Of a stretch of DNA of 64,000 nucleotides, positions 36,355 through 47,315 are shown piece by piece (the first letter of the stretch is position 1; every line of letters starts with the position of its first letter). Made by a program: the position numbers and the translations under genes. Under the pieces are notes generated by a model. It searched no databases. It had not been told where the DNA came from and was given only the letters and a program-made list of their open reading frames with translations. The stretch is taken from positions 21,938 to 85,937 of the forward strand of contig CABZWK010000007.1 of assembly GCA_902529365.1 (NCBI GenBank). Reading direction: 5' to 3'. This DNA comes from an uncultured Balneola sp. (GTDB taxonomy: Bacteria > Bacteroidota > Rhodothermia > Balneolales > Balneolaceae).

Positions 36355-39048
36355 TTAGGCATTCCACTGGGTTAATTGATCGGCTAAACTCTGAAGTTTA
36401 TGAAGGGTATCTGCTTCTTTTTTTCGTTCGTTATCTACCACCTGTTTAGGAGCATTTTCCACGAAATTTGTGTTGGAGAGTTTAGCTTGAATACTTTTCA
36501 AAAAACCTTCCAATCGTCCAATTTTATAAGTAATCTTTGCTTTTTCTTTTTCAATATCAATAAGACCTTCTAAGTTCACATATAATTCATCGGTGCCTAT
36601 AAGTACACTAGTGGAGTGGGTTGGTTTTTCAATCCTGGTTGAGATGCCAAATAAGGTCACTTTTTCCAGTTTTTCAATGATCCAGAAATGGGTTTTGAGC
36701 TGCTCTTCCTGCTGGCTATCAGCTGTTTTAATACCAACATGTAATTCTTTCTTTGGGGAGATATTCATCTCTGCCCGAATATTTCTGAGAGAGGAGATCA
36801 ATAATTTGTATTGTTCAAATATTTCAGCAGAAAGTCCTTGACCATTAAATTCTATAGGGCTTGGCCATGAGCTTATGCAAAGAGCTTGTTGTGGATCCCG
36901 TTTTTGTATGTACTGCCAAATTTCCTCACTAATAAAGGGCATAAAAGGGTGAAGTAGCTTCATGAGTTGTTCAAAGATACCCAAAGCCAATTCTACTCTA
37001 TGTTTTTCAGGCAATTCACCAGGCATAGTGGATTTATTAAGCTCTATATACCAATCACAGAAATCATCCCATATTAAGGAATATACTTTTTTTAGGGCAT
37101 CATTTATACGGTATTGCTTGAAATCTGTTTCAACACCTTTTATAGTCTCGTTAAGACGATGCATGATCCAGATATCAACCAAGTTGGTTGGATCAAAATC
37201 TAAATGAGGATGGTATTGCTGAGCGTCATCCATTTGAAGGGTTAAAAAACGAAATGCGTTCCAAATTTTATTTGAAAATTTACGCCCTTGAGCACACAAA
37301 GCTTCATCAAACGGAAGGTCATTACCCGCTGGTGTGGCAAATAGCATACCCATACGAACGCTATCAGCACCAAATTTAGTAATTAAATCGAGTGGATCGG
37401 GGGAATTACCCAAACTCTTACTCATCTTTCGACCTTGTTTATCGCGGACAATCCCGGTGAAATAGACATTCTCAAAAGGTGGTGCATTTCTATATTCGTA
37501 ACCAGCGATAATCATTCGGGCGACCCAAAAAAACATAATTTCAGGAGCGGTTACCAGGTCTTGAGTTGGATAGTAATAATCCACCTCTTTTTTATCGTAA
37601 AAACCCTCAAATACCGAGATAGGCCACAACCATGATGAGAACCAAGTATCTAATACATCCTGATCTTGAGTCAATTCTTCTAGGTGAAGCTCAGGGTTGT
37701 TACTTTTTTCCTGAGCTAGAAGTAATGCCTCTTCAGGTGATTTTGCTACCACAAAATCATGTTCCCCTTCACCATAATAGTAAGCTGGTATCTGATGCCC
37801 CCACCAAAGTTGTCTAGAAATACACCAATCCTTTATATTTTCCACCCAATGCCGGTAGGTATTTTTAAACTTTGCTGGATGAAATGCAATAGTATCATCC
37901 ATAACCCTATCCAAAGCTGGCTTAGACAACTCTTTCATCGATACCCACCACTGAAGGGAGAGACGGGGCTCAATGACCACATCGGTTCGTTCTGAAAACC
38001 CAACCTTATTGGTATACTGTTCTATTTTTTCAAGTAAGCCCAATTCATCCAAGTCTTTTACGATTTGTTTCCGGGCTTCAAACCGGTCCATTCCCTCATA
38101 GGTGCCAGCTAATTCATTCAGGCTGCCATTCGGGTTAATGATGTCAATGGTGTTTAAATTATACTTTGTGCCTAATTCATAGTCATTAAGGTCGTGAGCT
38201 GGAGTGACTTTTAAACAACCCGTACCAAATTCTGGATCTACATAATCATCAGCAATAATAGAGACGGCTCTATTGACAATGGGAACCTGTACTTTGGCGC
38301 CCTGCAAGTGTTTAAAACGAGTATCCTCTGGATGAATACAAACGGCTGAATCACCCAGCAAGGTTTCAGGGCGTGTTGTAGCTATGAGTACATACTCATT
38401 AGTTGGCTGTTCTTGCTCATCTAAAATCCTATAGCGTATGTAATAAAGCTGTGACTGAACCTCTTTAAAGATAACCTCTTCGTCACTCAAAGCAGTGAGA
38501 GCAGCAGGATCCCAATTTATCATTCTTGCGTCACGATAAATTTTTCCTTTTTTATATAAATCGATAAATACATCGATTACGCTCTCAGAATATTTGGAAT
38601 CCATAGTGAAGTGAGTGCGGTCCCAATCACAACTTGCACCTAATTTCTTTAATTGCTCTAGGATAATTCCGCCATGCTTATGGGTCCATTTCCAAGCGTG
38701 TTCCATGAAAGCGTCTCTGCTTAAGTCACTCTTTTTTATACCTTCTTCTCTTAGTTTTCGAACTACTTTTGCCTCTGTAGCAATTGAAGCGTGATCAGTA
38801 CCAGGAACCCAGCATGCATTGTAGCCATCCATGCGTGCTTTCCGCACCAATACATCTTGAATAGTATTATTTAACATGTGTCCCATGTGAAGCACACCTG
38901 TTACATTGGGAGGGGGGATTACCACCGTAAAAGGCTTTTTTTTGGTATCTACTTCAGAGTGAAAATAACGATGGCTCTCCCAATATTGGTACCATTTATC
39001 TTCAACCTGTTCATGTTGATATTGAGCAGGACTTACGGAATCTGACAC
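36355..39048 (-). CDS. valS: Valine--tRNA ligase
   Basis: This 897-residue class I synthetase has the HIGH-type motif PPPNVTGVLHMGHMLN, an editing (CP1) domain (TTRPETLLGD), KMSKS as GRKMSKSLGN, the anticodon-binding domain and a C-terminal coiled coil (VNLEGLIDIEKEKAKI). It charges tRNA-Val. The length fits the bacterial family. It lies 10 bases after rsmB and 3 bases before uvrD, so this is a translation/repair operon. Confidence 0.98.
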   Translation of the reverse strand: MSDSVSPAQYQHEQVEDKWYQYWESHRYFHSEVDTKKKPFTVVIPPPNVTGVLHMGHMLNNTIQDVLVRKARMDGYNACWVPGTDHASIATEAKVVRKLREEGIKKSDLSRDAFMEHAWKWTHKHGGIILEQLKKLGASCDWDRTHFTMDSKYSESVIDVFIDLYKKGKIYRDARMINWDPAALTALSDEEVIFKEVQSQLYYIRYRILDEQEQPTNEYVLIATTRPETLLGDSAVCIHPEDTRFKHLQGAKVQVPIVNRAVSIIADDYVDPEFGTGCLKVTPAHDLNDYELGTKYNLNTIDIINPNGSLNELAGTYEGMDRFEARKQIVKDLDELGLLEKIEQYTNKVGFSERTDVVIEPRLSLQWWVSMKELSKPALDRVMDDTIAFHPAKFKNTYRHWVENIKDWCISRQLWWGHQIPAYYYGEGEHDFVVAKSPEEALLLAQEKSNNPELHLEELTQDQDVLDTWFSSWLWPISVFEGFYDKKEVDYYYPTQDLVTAPEIMFFWVARMIIAGYEYRNAPPFENVYFTGIVRDKQGRKMSKSLGNSPDPLDLITKFGADSVRMGMLFATPAGNDLPFDEALCAQGRKFSNKIWNAFRFLTLQMDDAQQYHPHLDFDPTNLVDIWIMHRLNETIKGVETDFKQYRINDALKKVYSLIWDDFCDWYIELNKSTMPGELPEKHRVELALGIFEQLMKLLHPFMPFISEEIWQYIQKRDPQQALCISSWPSPIEFNGQGLSAEIFEQYKLLISSLRNIRAEMNISPKKELHVGIKTADSQQEEQLKTHFWIIEKLEKVTLFGISTRIEKPTHSTSVLIGTDELYVNLEGLIDIEKEKAKITYKIGRLEGFLKSIQAKLSNTNFVENAPKQVVDNERKKEADTLHKLQSLADQLTQWNA

Positions 39049-39058
39049 AATAATTAAC

Positions 39059-40378
39059 CTATTTAGTTCGGATTAAAAGCACTCCAAAGTGTCCATCAGA
39101 GTCATGCTTATGGGGATAGGTTTGGTAGGCTAGGCCATCCTCAGTTAGCACTTTTTCAGGTACAAAATCCTCTAAGGGTTTAAGTTCAAACGTAGGATAG
39201 TTTTCAAGAAAATTCTGGACTTGTTCCATATTCTCTTCCGGCTCTAAGCTACAAGTTGAATAGACCAAACGCCCGCCTCTTTTTACCATGTTGGCCGCTT
39301 CTTCTAGTAATTGAGCTTGCAAGTCTACCGCATTTTTTAACCCTTCTTCGTCACGTCGCCATCGTAGGTCGGCTCTTTTGCTTAACACGCCTGTGCCGGT
39401 ACATGGGGCATCTAAAAGAACGGCATCAGCCAGTGGCAAAGACAGCTCAAGTATGTCTCCACGTCTGATTTTAATATTTTCTGCACCAGAATTTAGTGCG
39501 CTTTCCGCCAATTTTTCCAAACGCTCACCCGATATGTCCACCGCTAGAATATCGCTTTCTCCTTCGGTTAAATCAGAGATCATGATAGATTTTGTGCCGG
39601 GCGCCGCACATAGGTCATAAATCTTCTCGTTGGGTTGAGGATCTAGGATAAAGGGAGCAAAACCTGCTGCAATATCTTGCACTTGACAGATCCCTTTTTT
39701 TAATAGGCCTTTCTCAATAAAAGGCTGAACTGACTGAACTCTATAAAAATTTGGCAGCCAATCGCTAGCTTCAAATTCCACGCCTATTTTCACCATGCGT
39801 AGTTCAAAATTGGGAATAGTAGTACGCATTGTATTTGCACGGATATAGAAGCTCGGCCTGGTATTATTTACCTGCATCAATTGGAAAGCCTCTCTCTCAC
39901 CAAACCGGTTACTCCACCGTGAAACTAGCCACTCAGGATGGGAGAAAGTAGTCGCAACTAGTTTAGTTCTGTCTTTAAATTGAGGTTTTGGGAGTTGCTC
40001 AATATCTCGTTGCAGATTTCGAAGTATTGCATTTACTAGATCACCAGTCTTAGAACCCATTTTAGCTTTTCCCAGTTCTACTGCCTCATTAATGGCTGCA
40101 TAATCTGGCGTACTATCCATAAATAACATATCAAAGATGCCTAGGCGTAGAATGTTTTTAAGATCAGTTTTCATTTCCGTCACATCGATGGTGGCGTAGT
40201 GATCAATTAAAAAATCTAGATAACTACGCTTTCGCAAGATGTTCTGAACATATTCGCGTACTTGTGCCCGTTCTCTGGTTTCTAGTTCATCTGAAAGTGA
40301 AAAATCAAGGCTTTTATGCAGATCGAAACCGATTAGTATATCAACACTTGCGCTGCGTTCATTAAAATAGTTATCCAA
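39059..40378 (-). CDS. rsmB: 16S rRNA m5C967 methyltransferase RsmB
   Basis: This 439-residue protein has an N-terminal NusB-like RNA-binding domain (about 1-145; PDYAAINEAVELGKAKMG). The Rossmann methyltransferase domain has the SAM motif YDLCAAPGTKSI, the PCTGTGVL cysteine and the catalytic YSTCSLEPEEN cysteine. It methylates C967 of 16S rRNA. It is the first gene of the minus-strand run to valS and uvrD, and is divergent from atpD across a 356-base region. Confidence 0.94.
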   Translation of the reverse strand: MDNYFNERSASVDILIGFDLHKSLDFSLSDELETRERAQVREYVQNILRKRSYLDFLIDHYATIDVTEMKTDLKNILRLGIFDMLFMDSTPDYAAINEAVELGKAKMGSKTGDLVNAILRNLQRDIEQLPKPQFKDRTKLVATTFSHPEWLVSRWSNRFGEREAFQLMQVNNTRPSFYIRANTMRTTIPNFELRMVKIGVEFEASDWLPNFYRVQSVQPFIEKGLLKKGICQVQDIAAGFAPFILDPQPNEKIYDLCAAPGTKSIMISDLTEGESDILAVDISGERLEKLAESALNSGAENIKIRRGDILELSLPLADAVLLDAPCTGTGVLSKRADLRWRRDEEGLKNAVDLQAQLLEEAANMVKRGGRLVYSTCSLEPEENMEQVQNFLENYPTFELKPLEDFVPEKVLTEDGLAYQTYPHKHDSDGHFGVLLIRTK

Positions 40379-42225
<1,847 letters not shown>

Positions 42226-42227
42226 TA

Positions 42228-42485
42228 ATGTCCACCTTTAAGGCTAAAATTTTAACACCAGAAGGCTCCGTATTTGAAGGCATTGTTACTGGAGTTCGCA
42301 TGCCGGGTACACTAGGGAGTTTCGAGATTAAACATAATCATGCACCTATTGTTTCTACCTTACAATCCGGAGTTGTTGCAGTTCGCACAGAATCAGATGA
42401 ACGATTATTTTCAATCTCCGGTGGTATGGTTGAAATGGCAGCCAACGACCTTACCCTTTTAGCTGAATCAGTAGTTACTAACTAG
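42228..42485 (+). CDS. atpC: F-type ATP synthase subunit epsilon, short form
   Basis: This 85-residue protein comprises only the N-terminal beta-sandwich of epsilon (FKAKILTPEGSVFEG; RMPGTLGSFEIKHNHAPIV). The C-terminal helical hairpin, which in longer bacterial epsilon subunits inhibits ATP hydrolysis, is absent. Short epsilon subunits are normal in Chlorobi and many Bacteroidota, so this is probably not a truncation. It starts 2 bases after atpD and is its only operon partner. Confidence 0.95.
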   Translation: MSTFKAKILTPEGSVFEGIVTGVRMPGTLGSFEIKHNHAPIVSTLQSGVVAVRTESDERLFSISGGMVEMAANDLTLLAESVVTN

Positions 42486-43003
42486 CTCGCTTACTATTTA
42501 ATTTTGTATAGTACAGATGTTATATAATAGTAACTATTACTTAGATTTTAAGCGTGTATATGTCTTAATCAGACTACGTAAAAAGCTTCTCCAATTCCAG
42601 TCTAAAGGACTAATTGATTATAAAAGACCAAATTGAAAACCCCACAGTCTAATAGAATCTAATTCCGGCTACAATCCATCTGCCAGGAAGTGTGGCACCA
42701 AGGATTTGTTGATAGCATCGATCTAAAAAAATTACGTATTACTAGACTCCATTCCATTCGAGAAAAGAGAGAGGCTGACCAATTTGGTAAGGGTAAAGTT
42801 TTTGATGCTTTCACATCTATCCAAGTTTGTGGTGAATCGATTTGAAAGCCCATATTTTCATTGCTGTCCAAATGTATAGATTTCTGAGCATTAGCGAACG
42901 GGGTGTACATCAACAAGAAAAAAATAATGAGCTAAGGCGTAATTTGGATAATGAAACTAAACTAGAGTGTGTTTTATAAAGAATTGTGGTTAGCTGAGAA
43001 TAC
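42486..43003. other. Non-coding stretch between atpC and pbp1A
   Basis: About 520 bases between two convergent genes with no intact gene. The part 42649-42916 holds the decayed receptor remnant listed separately. The remaining bases (42486-42648 and 42917-43003) show no gene or clear terminator hairpin. Confidence 0.6.
42649..42916 (-). pseudogene. Frameshifted C-terminal remnant of a TonB-dependent receptor
   Basis: Reading the minus strand, one frame gives QIDSPQTWIDVKASKTLPLP and then NWSASLFSRMEW. A second frame, shifted by +1, gives VIFLDRCYQQILGATLPGRW and then IVAGIRFY and a stop at 42649. Joined, they reproduce the end of a BtuB-like barrel: strand, (A/S)LF.R.EN..D..Y..I.G...PGR, and a terminal aromatic residue. 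The frame change lies near 42740-42760. No plug or upstream barrel sequence is present, so this is a degraded fragment. The start boundary is approximate. It lies between two convergent housekeeping genes. Confidence 0.62.
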
Positions 43004-45313
43004 TTACCACCCAATGGTTCCTTTGTTGTTATCTCCAGCCATTTCACTACGATTTTCGTTGGGATCTTCAGGCATAATAAAACCAGCAGGAGGGCTAAAA
43101 GCATCGTAGCTCCAGTAGGCTAATGGATCCTCGGTAACAAAATTAATAAAGGTTCCAACAATAGGTAAAGCGGTACGGGCACCTTGTCCAATAGAATAGG
43201 CACGGTCGGTTGGGAAACGAATTCTACGGTCTTCACCACCCACCCAGGAACCCATAACTAAATGAGGTGTCATCGCTATAAACCAGTTATCTGCTGAATT
43301 TTGTGTGGTACCTGTTTTACCGGCTATGTCTTGCCTAATGCCATAGACGTTGCGTAATCTAACTCCTGTACCATTGTATCCATCTCCGCCTCGAATGACA
43401 CCACGCATCATATCTACCATTAAGTAGGCTGTTTCGGGACTTATTACTTCCTGTTTATATTCTGGATGATATTCTACCAACACATTACCTTCTCGGTCTT
43501 CTATTCTGGTGATGGCAATTGGGTCTATATGAACCCCCTCATTGGCAAAGGTAGTATAGGCGCTGGTTATCTCGAGAAGTGAAACCTCTGCAGTTCCTAA
43601 TACTATAGAGGGATAAGCGGGCGTTTTCGACATATCAATGCCTAGGTTAGAGGCCATTGCTTTAATTTTTCTAGCGGCTGGATCAAGTTTCCATAATTCA
43701 TTGGTCCCAGGCTCCCCTGCAATTTCAGGGAGCAGACGTACCGTTATGTTATTCAAGCTCCTCGCCAAGGCTTCACGAAGACTGATGTTGATTGGACCGG
43801 TAGCAACGGTTTCATCTTTAGGATCCCACACGTTCCCGTTTCTGTCATAGTATTTTGTGGGATATTTAGAAAAGGTATGGTAGGGTTTATATCCATTATC
43901 AATTGCCACGGCATAAACAAAAGGTTTAAAGGTTGAACCCGCTTGTCTCCTTGCCTGATAGACATGGTCGAATTGAACATTTCCATAATTTGATCCTCCA
44001 ACCCAAGCCATAATATTACCATTAGAAGGGTCAACACCCACAAAACTCGCTTCCAATCTGGTTCTTGTTTTTAAGACGGAGTCCACAAAAACGGAATCTA
44101 TTTTCAGGCTATCTAATACTGCTTTTCGAAGAGTAGTTTGGTAGGTCTTGAATCCATTTTTGTACTTGTCGGTATCCTCTAGGAAGCTATCCAAAAAGGA
44201 GGGATATTTTTCCCATAATTGATCCATATATATCCCACTTCCTGAGCTTGTCCACTCTTGTTCAAAGATATTCTGCAACGAATCTAGTTTTACCTGAACA
44301 GCTCTTTCTGCGTGAGTCTGTAATCGTGAATCGATGGTAGTATGTATGACCAAACCATCTGTGAATAAGTCATAGCCATTTTCTTGAGTCCATGAGGCAA
44401 TTTTTTGACGCACATATTCTCCAAAATAACGATTGACTCGGCCCGATTTGGAAGGAGGTTGATAATCTAACTCAATGGGCATTGCACTATACGCACTGAG
44501 CTCAGATTCGGATATATATCCTTGTCGATTCATTAGTCGCAGGACTATGTTTCTACGCTGTTTTGATCGCTCAGAAAATAATCTTGGATTATATGCATAT
44601 ACCGCATTTACCGAACCTACCAATGTAGCTGCTTCTAAGATGTTCAACTCTTTGGCAGACTTATTGAAATGAGTTCTTGAAGCCGCTTCTATTCCGAATG
44701 CACTATTGGAGTATTCGACGGTATTCAGATACATTTCAATAATTTCTTTCTTGGTATAGTTCTTTTCAATTTGAACGGCGGTGATCATTTCTCGGAATTT
44801 CCTGTTAACCGAAAATTTCTGTCCAATTTCTTTGTATAAATTCCTGGCTAATTGTTGGCTTAAGGTTGACCCACCTTCCACTCTTCCCCTCAATATATTG
44901 ATAGGGATGGCTAAGGTTCTAAACATGTCCATTCCCCAGTGATTGTAAAAACGATGATCTTCCGTAGAGATTAGGGCATGAATAGCGTAGGGTGAAATGT
45001 CTTGGTATCTGACCCATGTCCTATTTTCAGTGAAATATTTATCCAATACAACTCCGTCTCGGCTTCTAACCTCACTTGCGATAGCGGTATCTGGGTTTTC
45101 AAGTTGATCGATAGAAGGGAGCCCTTGAAATAAAAAAAATCCGTAGGTACTTATGATCACGAGTCCAATAACTATCGTACTGCCAACCACGATTAGTGCT
45201 TGTTTGAGTCCACTGGTTGATGTGGATCGGATACCAGATTCTTGAGCTATTTGCCTCCGATACTCCGGGTCACTGAAATAACGTTCTTGATCTATGTTGT
45301 TCTGTTGGCTCAT
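43004..45313 (-). CDS. Penicillin-binding protein 1A, bifunctional
   Basis: This 769-residue class A PBP has a short cytosolic tail, one membrane helix (about 35-57) and a GT51 glycosyltransferase domain (EDHRFYNHWGMD; GGSTLSQQLARNLY). Its transpeptidase domain has the nucleophile in GSTFKPFVYA (SxxK), SLN in ARSLNNITV and the KTG box GKTGTTQNSADNWF. It polymerises and cross-links peptidoglycan at the inner membrane. Its ATG overlaps the LpxH-like gene's stop (ATGA, 4 bases), so translation is coupled. Confidence 0.95.
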   Translation of the reverse strand: MSQQNNIDQERYFSDPEYRRQIAQESGIRSTSTSGLKQALIVVGSTIVIGLVIISTYGFFLFQGLPSIDQLENPDTAIASEVRSRDGVVLDKYFTENRTWVRYQDISPYAIHALISTEDHRFYNHWGMDMFRTLAIPINILRGRVEGGSTLSQQLARNLYKEIGQKFSVNRKFREMITAVQIEKNYTKKEIIEMYLNTVEYSNSAFGIEAASRTHFNKSAKELNILEAATLVGSVNAVYAYNPRLFSERSKQRRNIVLRLMNRQGYISESELSAYSAMPIELDYQPPSKSGRVNRYFGEYVRQKIASWTQENGYDLFTDGLVIHTTIDSRLQTHAERAVQVKLDSLQNIFEQEWTSSGSGIYMDQLWEKYPSFLDSFLEDTDKYKNGFKTYQTTLRKAVLDSLKIDSVFVDSVLKTRTRLEASFVGVDPSNGNIMAWVGGSNYGNVQFDHVYQARRQAGSTFKPFVYAVAIDNGYKPYHTFSKYPTKYYDRNGNVWDPKDETVATGPINISLREALARSLNNITVRLLPEIAGEPGTNELWKLDPAARKIKAMASNLGIDMSKTPAYPSIVLGTAEVSLLEITSAYTTFANEGVHIDPIAITRIEDREGNVLVEYHPEYKQEVISPETAYLMVDMMRGVIRGGDGYNGTGVRLRNVYGIRQDIAGKTGTTQNSADNWFIAMTPHLVMGSWVGGEDRRIRFPTDRAYSIGQGARTALPIVGTFINFVTEDPLAYWSYDAFSPPAGFIMPEDPNENRSEMAGDNNKGTIGW

Positions 45314-46170
45314 AATGAGTATGAGGGTTTTTCCTTAACTACCAATTTACTCTGTCGGTCATCCCATTCGGCATGGACCCAACGTTGCTTAGAGTAGGTT
45401 AAAACAAGGTTGTTTTCGTAATATGGTCCGGTATTTATATACTGCCCACCTTTGGTATGTATAGTCCGTGCTAGATGATCATGACCAGCAATGATCAAAT
45501 CAATATCGTAAAAATTAATTAGTTTTTTTAATGCGGAATCGATAGTGGCTAGAGCTGGTTTTTCTTTTTTTTTGCTAAAATTGGAAAAGGCTTTCATAAT
45601 AGACCATGCCTGAATAGGTGTAAAGAAGTACTGGAACAAGGTAATAAATGAGGCTGACCTAAGTATGGTGTGTAAAATTGGACGTTTAAGTGGACTTACA
45701 ACATTTCCGAGAATATTAGTTCTATTTGTAGGTAGTCCATCACCGTGTAATAAACACACTGTTTGGCGATCTAAATCAATTTTACACCCATCATTGAATA
45801 CTTTGCAGCCGATCGATGCAAAATATCCGGCATCCCAATAATCATGGTTCCCCAAAATATAGTAGGCGGGACCACACGCTTGGTTGTACTTTTTGAGAGT
45901 ATCCAAAACGCTTGAACCTAGCGGAGGAAGGGTAGTATCACGGGGAGATTTATTACTTTTGAAAGGTGTTTTTCCTGTCTTTTGGGTAGAGAATTCCATC
46001 CAATAGTCAAATACATCACCCAGTAGGTAGAGTTGAATTTTTTTCCGGGCTGCATAGTTGATCAAGGAGCACAGGCTTTTTTCGTAGTTTTCCCCCATCA
46101 CGATAGAATCACCAAGGTGTACATCTGCCAGAAATAAGTGGGTTGGTTCTATATCAATAGGTTCACTCAT
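45310..46170 (-). CDS. lpxH: UDP-2,3-diacylglucosamine diphosphatase-like phosphoesterase
   Basis: This 286-residue calcineurin-like phosphoesterase shows the metal motifs FLADVHLGD (about 13-21), GDVFDYWM, LGNHDYWD, LLHGDGLP and AGHDHLAR. Order and spacing match LpxH, which cuts UDP-diacylglucosamine to lipid X in lipid A synthesis at the inner face of the membrane. It is longer than the usual ~240 residues because of an insertion around 170-205. Its neighbours, a polyprenyl diphosphate synthase and PBP1A, support an envelope role. Closely related phosphoesterases of other function cannot be excluded. Confidence 0.82.
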   Translation of the reverse strand: MSEPIDIEPTHLFLADVHLGDSIVMGENYEKSLCSLINYAARKKIQLYLLGDVFDYWMEFSTQKTGKTPFKSNKSPRDTTLPPLGSSVLDTLKKYNQACGPAYYILGNHDYWDAGYFASIGCKVFNDGCKIDLDRQTVCLLHGDGLPTNRTNILGNVVSPLKRPILHTILRSASFITLFQYFFTPIQAWSIMKAFSNFSKKKEKPALATIDSALKKLINFYDIDLIIAGHDHLARTIHTKGGQYINTGPYYENNLVLTYSKQRWVHAEWDDRQSKLVVKEKPSYSL

Positions 46171-46181
46171 ATACTAAGTCG

Positions 46182-47156
46182 TTACTTAGAACGGTGGGTG
46201 ATGAAATCAATAAGTTGTAGTACTGGACCAGCGGAGGTAGGAGAAGCTATGTCACATAATTCGTTTTTGGCTTTTGTAGCATATTCCAGCATGATTTCTT
46301 CGGCATGAGAAATTCCATTGTTTGTAGACACAAAATCAACAATCTGTTGAACCTCTGAACTGCTTTTTTTTCTTTTTTTCATCAGTTTTTTATAAAGCCG
46401 AGCATCTGATTTGTTAGCATTTTGCAACGCCTTAATAAATGGAAGGGTGACTTTTCGCTCGACAATGTCATTACGTTTTGGTTTACCAATTTCGTTTTCT
46501 GAATAGTCTAGTAAGTCATCCTTTATTTGAAATGCCATCCCAATTTGTTTACCAATATTATACATTTTGGTATGTATTTCTGGGTCATCGGTGGTTGAAA
46601 CAGCACCACATTCGCAACAAGTAGCGATTAGACTTGCTGTTTTTTCCTCAATAATTTGATAATAACGTTCTTCGGTCATGTTAAATAAACCGGCAGTCTT
46701 TAATTGTCTTAATTCGCCTTCGCTCATTTTTTGGACCGCTCGGGATTGCACTTCTAATAAGGTATGTTCGTTGTTTTCGAGCGCTATTAACAATCCTTTT
46801 GATAGTAAAAAGTCTCCCAATAGTATAGCAGCTTTGTTATTCCAAATGTTATGGATGCTTACAAAGCCTCGTCTAGAATGTGCTTTATCTACCACATCGT
46901 CATGTAGTAAGGTGGCTGTATGTAGTAACTCGATCATAGTTGCAGCTACCATACTTCGATGGTTTATGCTCCCAAATAATTGTGCACTTAAAAAAACGAG
47001 AATAGGACGAACTTCCTTACCCTTCTGTTTCATTAAGTATCGCGTTAAAATATCCAACAGCGGCACATCTGATTTGATGGTCCCTTTGAAGAACGCTCTG
47101 AAATCAATTAAATCGTTTTCGATGATACTGGTAATATCAGATAGCTTGATATCCAA
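46182..47156 (-). CDS. Polyprenyl diphosphate synthase (IspB-like)
   Basis: This 324-residue trans-isoprenyl diphosphate synthase has the first aspartate-rich motif LLHDDVVDKAHSRRG and the second QIKDDLLDYSENEIGKPK (core IKDDLLDYS), plus GDFLLSKGLL. It elongates farnesyl diphosphate with isopentenyl diphosphate to a long chain, probably for the menaquinone side chain. The chain length cannot be fixed by eye. It is the first gene of the minus-strand envelope operon (11 bases before lpxH) and is divergent from pfkA. Confidence 0.92.
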   Translation of the reverse strand: MDIKLSDITSIIENDLIDFRAFFKGTIKSDVPLLDILTRYLMKQKGKEVRPILVFLSAQLFGSINHRSMVAATMIELLHTATLLHDDVVDKAHSRRGFVSIHNIWNNKAAILLGDFLLSKGLLIALENNEHTLLEVQSRAVQKMSEGELRQLKTAGLFNMTEERYYQIIEEKTASLIATCCECGAVSTTDDPEIHTKMYNIGKQIGMAFQIKDDLLDYSENEIGKPKRNDIVERKVTLPFIKALQNANKSDARLYKKLMKKRKKSSSEVQQIVDFVSTNNGISHAEEIMLEYATKAKNELCDIASPTSAGPVLQLIDFITHRSK

Positions 47157-47227
47157 GGTATAAAATAATATTAGTTTTAAGTTTTAGATGAATAGCCCAA
47201 AAGTGAACAATTTTTTGTAAACTTGGA

Positions 47228-47268
47228 TACCTCAAATGTAGGCATAATGTCTGTAAATTATTGAGGTA
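47228..47268. repeat. Inverted repeat in the pfkA / polyprenyl synthase spacer
   Basis: TACCTCAA (47228-47235) and TTGAGGTA (47261-47268) are perfect inverted copies 25 bases apart, 48 bases before pfkA. The left arm overlaps CAAATGTA (47233-47240), which on the minus strand is TACATTTG, a -7 consensus match for the polyprenyl synthase gene. An operator shared by both genes is possible. Confidence 0.3.
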
Positions 47269-47315
47269 CTACGATTTTTCACTCAATAAATCACTCAATA
47301 GAAGTTGAAACTACC

